From assembly GCA_050248275.1 (NCBI GenBank), contig JBFWSR010000003.1:1-64000 (forward strand): a stretch of 64,000 nt of DNA, read 5' to 3'. The position numbers were made by a program, and so were the translations under genes. This DNA is from CAILZL01 sp050248275. GTDB lineage: Bacteria > Pseudomonadota > Gammaproteobacteria > Steroidobacterales > Steroidobacteraceae. The notes below the pieces were generated by a model. It saw nothing but the letters and a program-made list of their open reading frames with translations, ran no database searches and was not told the DNA's origin. Shown piece after piece: positions 60,360 through 64,000 of the stretch. How positions within the stretch are numbered: position 1 is the first letter of the stretch; every line of letters starts with the position of its first letter.

Positions 60360-62677
60360 GCAACGGGCATCAACATAAAGGTGAATCGACTGGCGATGCG
60401 CATAGTTGCTGTCATGTGCAGGGTCAGCACACAGCCGTAGTGCCTGCACCCGCTGTTGCGGCGAATGCCGCTAAGTGGACCTGCCCGATGCATCCCGAAG
60501 TGGTGAGCAACAAGCCGGGTAATTGCCCCAAGTGCGGCATGTCGCTGGAGCCGATGATCGAGTGGCTTGCTCCGCAAGCCGCAGAGTGGACGTGTCCGAT
60601 GCATCCGGAAGTAGTGAGCGACAAACCCGGCAATTGCCCCAAATGCGGTATGACACTCGAACTCAAGGTGCCGAGTTTGGCGGAGGACGACAATCCCGAG
60701 CTCAAAGATTTCAGTCGGCGCTTTTGGTGGACATTGCCATTGACGGTTGTGGTCACCGTGCTCGCGATGTTTGCGCACCGTTTCAATTGGATGGATGCGA
60801 CTCCGCAGAGTTGGGTGGAGTTGGTTCTATCTACGCCCATTGTGCTGTGGGCGGGTTGGCCGTTTTTCGAGCGCGGCGTGCAATCCGTCGTGCACCGCAG
60901 TCCAAACATGTGGACGCTGATTGGGCTTGGCACCGGTGCTGCGTATCTCTATAGCGTAGTCGCGACGGTGGCGCCGGATGTGTTTCCCGATACCTTTGTA
61001 TCGATGGGTCGCATCGGCGTGTACTTTGAAGCAGCGGCTGTCATCATCTCTTTGACATTACTCGGGCAGATGCTGGAACTAAAGGCGCGCTCGCAAACAT
61101 CGGCCGCTATAAAATCGCTGCTGCGCTTGTCGCCCAAGACCGCGCGCCGTATCAATGCGGATGGCACTGAGGAAGAAGTCCCGCTCACGCATGTGCATGT
61201 TGGCGATCTCTTGCGCGTGCGTCCGGGCGAGAAAGTGCCGGTTGATGGCGTGGTCACAGAAGGCCAAAGCGCAGTGGATGAATCGATGCTGACCGGCGAG
61301 CCGTTGCCGGTGAGTAAGCGTGCTGGTGACAAATTGATTGGCGCGACGATCAATGCCAACGGCGCGTTGATCATGCGCGCCGAAAAAATCGGTTCGCAGA
61401 CAGTGCTCGCACAAATCGTGCAGATGGTGACGCAAGCGCAGCGCTCCAAAGCGCCGATGCAGCGCATGGCCGACAAAGTGGCAGGTTACTTTGTGATGGC
61501 GGTGGTGAGTGTTGCAGTCATCACCTTCTTTGCCTGGGGATTGTTGGGGCCTCAACCGAGTTGGATTTACGGTTTGATCAACGCTGTGGCCGTGCTCATC
61601 ATCGCGTGTCCCTGTGCTTTGGGATTGGCAACGCCGATGTCGATCATGGTGGCGACCGGCAAGGCAGCGACGCACGGTGTGTTGTTCCGCGATGCTGCGG
61701 CCATCGAAAACTTTCGCAAGATAGACACGCTCATCGTCGACAAAACGGGCACACTCACTCAAGGCAAGCCGTCGTTCCAACGCGCACTGGCCGCAACGGG
61801 TTTTGCCGATGACGAAGTGCTGCGTGTTGCCGCGAGTCTTGATCAAGGGAGTGAGCATCCGTTGGCTGCTGCGGTTGTGGCTGCGGCGCGCGAGAAGAAG
61901 CTCGTACTCGACAAGGCAGAGGGATTCGAATCCAGCACAGGTATCGGTGTGCGCGGCGTTGTGGGTGGCAAACATGTCGCGCTAGGTAACACAGCGTTAA
62001 TGACGTCGATTAGCGTCGCGGTTGACTCCCTGCAAGCGCAAGCCGACGCACTACGTACCGACGGCGCGAGCGTGATGTACCTCGCCATCGACAATCGCCT
62101 TGCAGGATTATTGGCCGTGTCCGACGCAATCAAGGACACCAGCCAAGAAGCACTGCATACGCTTGCAGCCACAGGCGTCCGCGTGATCATGGCAACCGGC
62201 GATGGCGTGGCCACCGCAAAAGCGGTCGGCAAAAAATTAGGTATCGATGAGGTGTACGGTGAAGTGAAGCCCGCCGACAAACTTGCGTTGGTTGAACGCT
62301 TGCAGAAAGAAGGGCGTAATGTCGCTATGGCGGGCGACGGCATAAACGACGCGCCCGCTTTGGCAAAGGCAGATGTCGGCGTAGCCATGGGAACGGGAAC
62401 CGATGTGGCGATGAACAGCGCGCCGGTGACGCTTGTGAAAGGCGATCTACGCGGTATCGCTACGGCGCGCGCGCTGTCGGTCGCAACCATCGCCAACATG
62501 AAGCAGAACTTGGCATTCGCTTTTGTCTACAACGCGCTTGGCGTGCCATTGGCCGCTGGGTTGCTGTATCCACTCACTGGCTGGCTGTTGTCGCCGATGA
62601 TCGCGGCCTTAGCGATGAGCTTAAGTTCGGTGTCCGTGATCACGAATGCGCTGCGGCTCCGAAGCACAAACGTGTAA
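60356..62677 (+). CDS. copA: Copper-transporting P1B-type ATPase
   Basis: A 773-residue exporter. It lacks the usual N-terminal HMA domains and instead has two tandem ~26-residue metal-binding modules (CPMHPEVVS...CPKCGM at about residues 43-62 and 80-99), after a His/Cys-rich start. The core has ACPCALGLATP (membrane CPC), DKTGTLTQGKP (phosphorylation), SEHPLAAAVV and AGDGINDAPALAKADVG. Where many members have TGDN it reads TGDGVATA. Cu(I) export to the periplasm is expected. Start overlaps merR by 4 nt; GGGAG precedes it. Confidence 0.95.
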   Translation: MSNGHQHKGESTGDAHSCCHVQGQHTAVVPAPAVAANAAKWTCPMHPEVVSNKPGNCPKCGMSLEPMIEWLAPQAAEWTCPMHPEVVSDKPGNCPKCGMTLELKVPSLAEDDNPELKDFSRRFWWTLPLTVVVTVLAMFAHRFNWMDATPQSWVELVLSTPIVLWAGWPFFERGVQSVVHRSPNMWTLIGLGTGAAYLYSVVATVAPDVFPDTFVSMGRIGVYFEAAAVIISLTLLGQMLELKARSQTSAAIKSLLRLSPKTARRINADGTEEEVPLTHVHVGDLLRVRPGEKVPVDGVVTEGQSAVDESMLTGEPLPVSKRAGDKLIGATINANGALIMRAEKIGSQTVLAQIVQMVTQAQRSKAPMQRMADKVAGYFVMAVVSVAVITFFAWGLLGPQPSWIYGLINAVAVLIIACPCALGLATPMSIMVATGKAATHGVLFRDAAAIENFRKIDTLIVDKTGTLTQGKPSFQRALAATGFADDEVLRVAASLDQGSEHPLAAAVVAAAREKKLVLDKAEGFESSTGIGVRGVVGGKHVALGNTALMTSISVAVDSLQAQADALRTDGASVMYLAIDNRLAGLLAVSDAIKDTSQEALHTLAATGVRVIMATGDGVATAKAVGKKLGIDEVYGEVKPADKLALVERLQKEGRNVAMAGDGINDAPALAKADVGVAMGTGTDVAMNSAPVTLVKGDLRGIATARALSVATIANMKQNLAFAFVYNALGVPLAAGLLYPLTGWLLSPMIAALAMSLSSVSVITNALRLRSTNV

Positions 62678-62800
62678 TCGAACAATCGACTTTCATGTGT
62701 CTATCAACCCTCGACTCTGTACGTAACTCCAAGGTTTGTATGAGCGTCGCTCCACCGAAGTGTCTTGATATGCTGGGCGGCGCGAGCTAGGCTCACTCTT

Positions 62801-63202
62801 ATGCGCGCTCATTCCCCGTGGCGAATTCTGCTTTTCATACTGCTGGCCTGGCAGATGAATGCGAATGTGTTCGCGTCGACAATGATGGCATCGTCCCATC
62901 ATGGCATGCATGGGGAAGCTCAAGAGCCTGGTCAGATGCCTTGCCACGGGCACGATCAAGCCGACGAAGGCAGTTCAGTTCAGCCGTCACTGTCCGATGG
63001 GGACCATGAGCAAGACGGCGCACCGACAAAGCCGGATTGCTGTAAGTCCTCGCTCTGCCAGTGTCAAGGTATGCATTCACCTGCGCTGTTGATCTCGTTA
63101 CCCGCTCTTGCTCAATCGCTTGCTCATCCGCCGATGCGCAACGATCTCGCTACGCCACGTGCGTTAGCGCGTGCATCCGATTCCTTCCGGCCTCCCATCT
63201 AA
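62801..63202 (+). CDS. CopL-like Met/His/Cys-rich copper protein
   Basis: A 133-residue protein with a signal sequence (WRILLFILLAWQMNANVFA) and clusters of metal ligands: MMASSHHGMHG, MPCHGHDQ and DCCKSSLCQCQGMHS, ending in FRPPI. This matches the CopL family that precedes copAB in xanthomonads and is needed for copper-dependent expression. ATG at 62801. It is 123 bp after copA. Confidence 0.8.
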   Translation: MRAHSPWRILLFILLAWQMNANVFASTMMASSHHGMHGEAQEPGQMPCHGHDQADEGSSVQPSLSDGDHEQDGAPTKPDCCKSSLCQCQGMHSPALLISLPALAQSLAHPPMRNDLATPRALARASDSFRPPI

Positions 63203-63227
63203 CCCACTCCCTACGCTAAGTAAATCA

Positions 63228-63298
63228 GCACCGATGAAAGTCGGTGCCGAGTGGTGGTAGTCAGGCTGTGACTCTCGTTCGTTGAGAACGAGTCACAG
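63228..63298. promoter_or_regulatory. Two strong hairpins before the small lipoprotein gene
   Basis: First GCACCGA/TCGGTGC with 6-nt loop (63228-63247); second CTGTGACTCTCGTTC/GAACGAGTCACAG (63266-63298), a near-perfect stem with a 2-nt bulge. No U-run follows. They stand in the copL-lipoprotein gap and may block read-through, stabilise mRNA or bind a regulator. Confidence 0.5.
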
Positions 63299-63312
63299 TG
63301 CTTGGAGGCGAG

Positions 63313-63531
63313 ATGAGATTCCTTAAGGTTTCCCTTGGTGCACTGGTTGCCAGTGTGGCCGCAAGTGTGGTGCTCGCGGGCTGCGCCAGCGTTCCCGCTG
63401 ATCGAGGCGGCTCGGTTGCAACAGACTTATTCAAGTCGCGGTCCGCGCTTGCTGCGAGTGTGCCAGTGGCAAGAACTGCGGTTGATTCGCAAGCCGAAGT
63501 AACTAACATCCTGTCCAAACCGGCGCCGTGA
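63313..63531 (+). CDS. Small predicted lipoprotein
   Basis: A 72-residue lipoprotein: signal RFLKVSLGALVASVAASVVLAGCAS with lipobox LAGC, then a short polar mature part with no recognisable domain. ATG at 63313 follows GGAGG. Lies within the copper cluster; role unknown. Confidence 0.65.
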   Translation: MRFLKVSLGALVASVAASVVLAGCASVPADRGGSVATDLFKSRSALAASVPVARTAVDSQAEVTNILSKPAP

Positions 63532-63590
63532 CGCGCAAACACGCGTCGAAGATTATTCGTGTCGATATCTAACTATTTGAGGAGCGTTGT

Positions 63591-63962
63591 ATGAAATCGC
63601 ATCTATATTTGATTGCGGCGTTGTCGTTTGCAATTGCCAGCGTCGCGCATGCTCACGCACATTTAGAGAAATCTCAACCTGCTAGCAATAGCGCAGTAAC
63701 GGTTGCGCCTAAGAACGTCGTCTTGGAGTTCAACGAGGCAGTGCTAGTCACGGCACTTACATTACAAATGGGCGATGGCCTGGCGCAAGACTTAGGGCCG
63801 TTGCCGAAAGCGGCCGCGAAAGAACTTTCCGTACCGATGCCGACGGTGGCGGCGGGCAGTTACATCATCAAGTGGCGCGCGATGGGCGACGACAATCATG
63901 TAATGTCGGGCAAATTACTGTTCAAGATTGGGTCGAGCGATGCGGCTGCCACGAAGCCGTAA
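63591..63962 (+). CDS. copC: Periplasmic copper-binding protein CopC
   Basis: A 123-residue CopC/YobA protein. Signal peptide SHLYLIAALSFAIASVAHA; the mature protein starts near HAHLEKSQPASNSAV, with the N-terminal His used for Cu(II), and the DxH pair lies in MGDDNHVMSGKL. It carries copper in the periplasm, normally with the membrane partner CopD. Confidence 0.92.
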   Translation: MKSHLYLIAALSFAIASVAHAHAHLEKSQPASNSAVTVAPKNVVLEFNEAVLVTALTLQMGDGLAQDLGPLPKAAAKELSVPMPTVAAGSYIIKWRAMGDDNHVMSGKLLFKIGSSDAAATKP

Positions 63963-63995
63963 CAGCGACCACATCGAGCATCACCGAGAAAGGCC

Positions 63996-64000
63996 ATGAC
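63996..64000 (+). CDS. Probable start of the next copper gene, cut by the window edge
   Basis: An ATG at 63996, 33 bp after copC and preceded by AAAGG, reaches the window end after two codon positions. By family context copD is the likely gene, but nothing beyond the start is visible. Confidence 0.3.

Noticed and set aside
62165..62225. TGDG in place of TGDN in CopA as a lost catalytic residue
   Set aside because: The remaining motifs are intact and the variant with the neighbouring VKPADK segment looks characteristic of this CopA branch, so I treat it as a family feature.

Overview
The window reads as chromosomal DNA of a free-living gammaproteobacterium. The evidence is the gene order dapF-DUF484-xerC-hslV-hslU-DUF971, the algZ/algR and hemC-hemD-hemX-hemY neighbourhood, class-typical genes (rdgC, prlC, ubiK, yifB/comM, acnB) and ATGA-type overlaps in many operons. 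HslV with a short propeptide, a CopL-type copper protein and a P1B ATPase with two tandem CPMHP metal-binding modules would fit a Xanthomonadales- or Nevskiales-like lineage; that placement is inference. By eye the host G+C is near 60%, with lower-G+C patches at about 41.8-42.5 kb and 57.9-59.9 kb.

Layout. 0-3.2 kb: DAHP synthase behind a complete aromatic leader-peptide attenuator, exonuclease III, aquaporin. 3.2-8.2 kb (minus): dapF-DUF484-xerC-hslV-hslU-DUF971. 8.4-15.3 kb: ParA-like ATPase, SDR-type protein, then hemC-hemD-hemX-hemY preceded by an AI-2E/PerM-type exporter. 15.4-16.5 kb (plus): DUF883/YqjE/YqjK set. 16.5-19.2 kb (minus): a 3-hydroxyisobutyrate dehydrogenase-like gene overlapping algZ-algR. 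20-24.1 kb: glnK-amtB with a sigma-54 promoter, ubiK, comM. 24.2-32.4 kb: cytochrome c5, tRNA-Arg(CCG), the prkA-yeaH-spoVR stress operon, a HemD-like gene with an AtaL-like gene, an HD-domain protein. 32.5-41.6 kb: xthA, a DUF1326/DUF2182 pair, prlC, gamma carbonic anhydrase, tRNA-Phe(GAA), acnB. 41.7-43.4 kb: a low-G+C orphan gene and a toxin-antitoxin pair whose toxin is interrupted by an in-frame stop. 43.4-57.6 kb: phosphodiesterase, hemN, potassium channel, nitroreductase, CBS protein, rdgC, gloA, recQ, envelope proteins, auxin-efflux-type carrier, catalase remnant, plsY-birA-coaX, cytochrome c, SPOR protein, tRNA-Thr(TGT).

From 57.8 kb to the right edge the DNA looks like an integrated element. 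It starts with a 45-bp 3' fragment of a tRNA-Pro(CGG) gene (a predicted attachment site), followed by a tyrosine integrase and a copper cluster: MerR/CueR-type regulator, CopA-type ATPase, CopL-like protein, small lipoprotein, CopC, and probably the start of a following gene at the last bases. The matching intact tRNA-Pro should lie outside the window to the right.

The most striking points are the attenuator before the DAHP synthase, with mutually exclusive antiterminator and terminator pairings readable from the sequence; the inactivated HigB/RelE-like toxin beside an intact antitoxin; the tRNA-Pro-derived boundary of the copper island; a second HemD-like protein tied to an AtaL-like protein; and a family of short palindromic repeats. 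I did not find a clearly new multi-gene system; most of the window is core chromosome.
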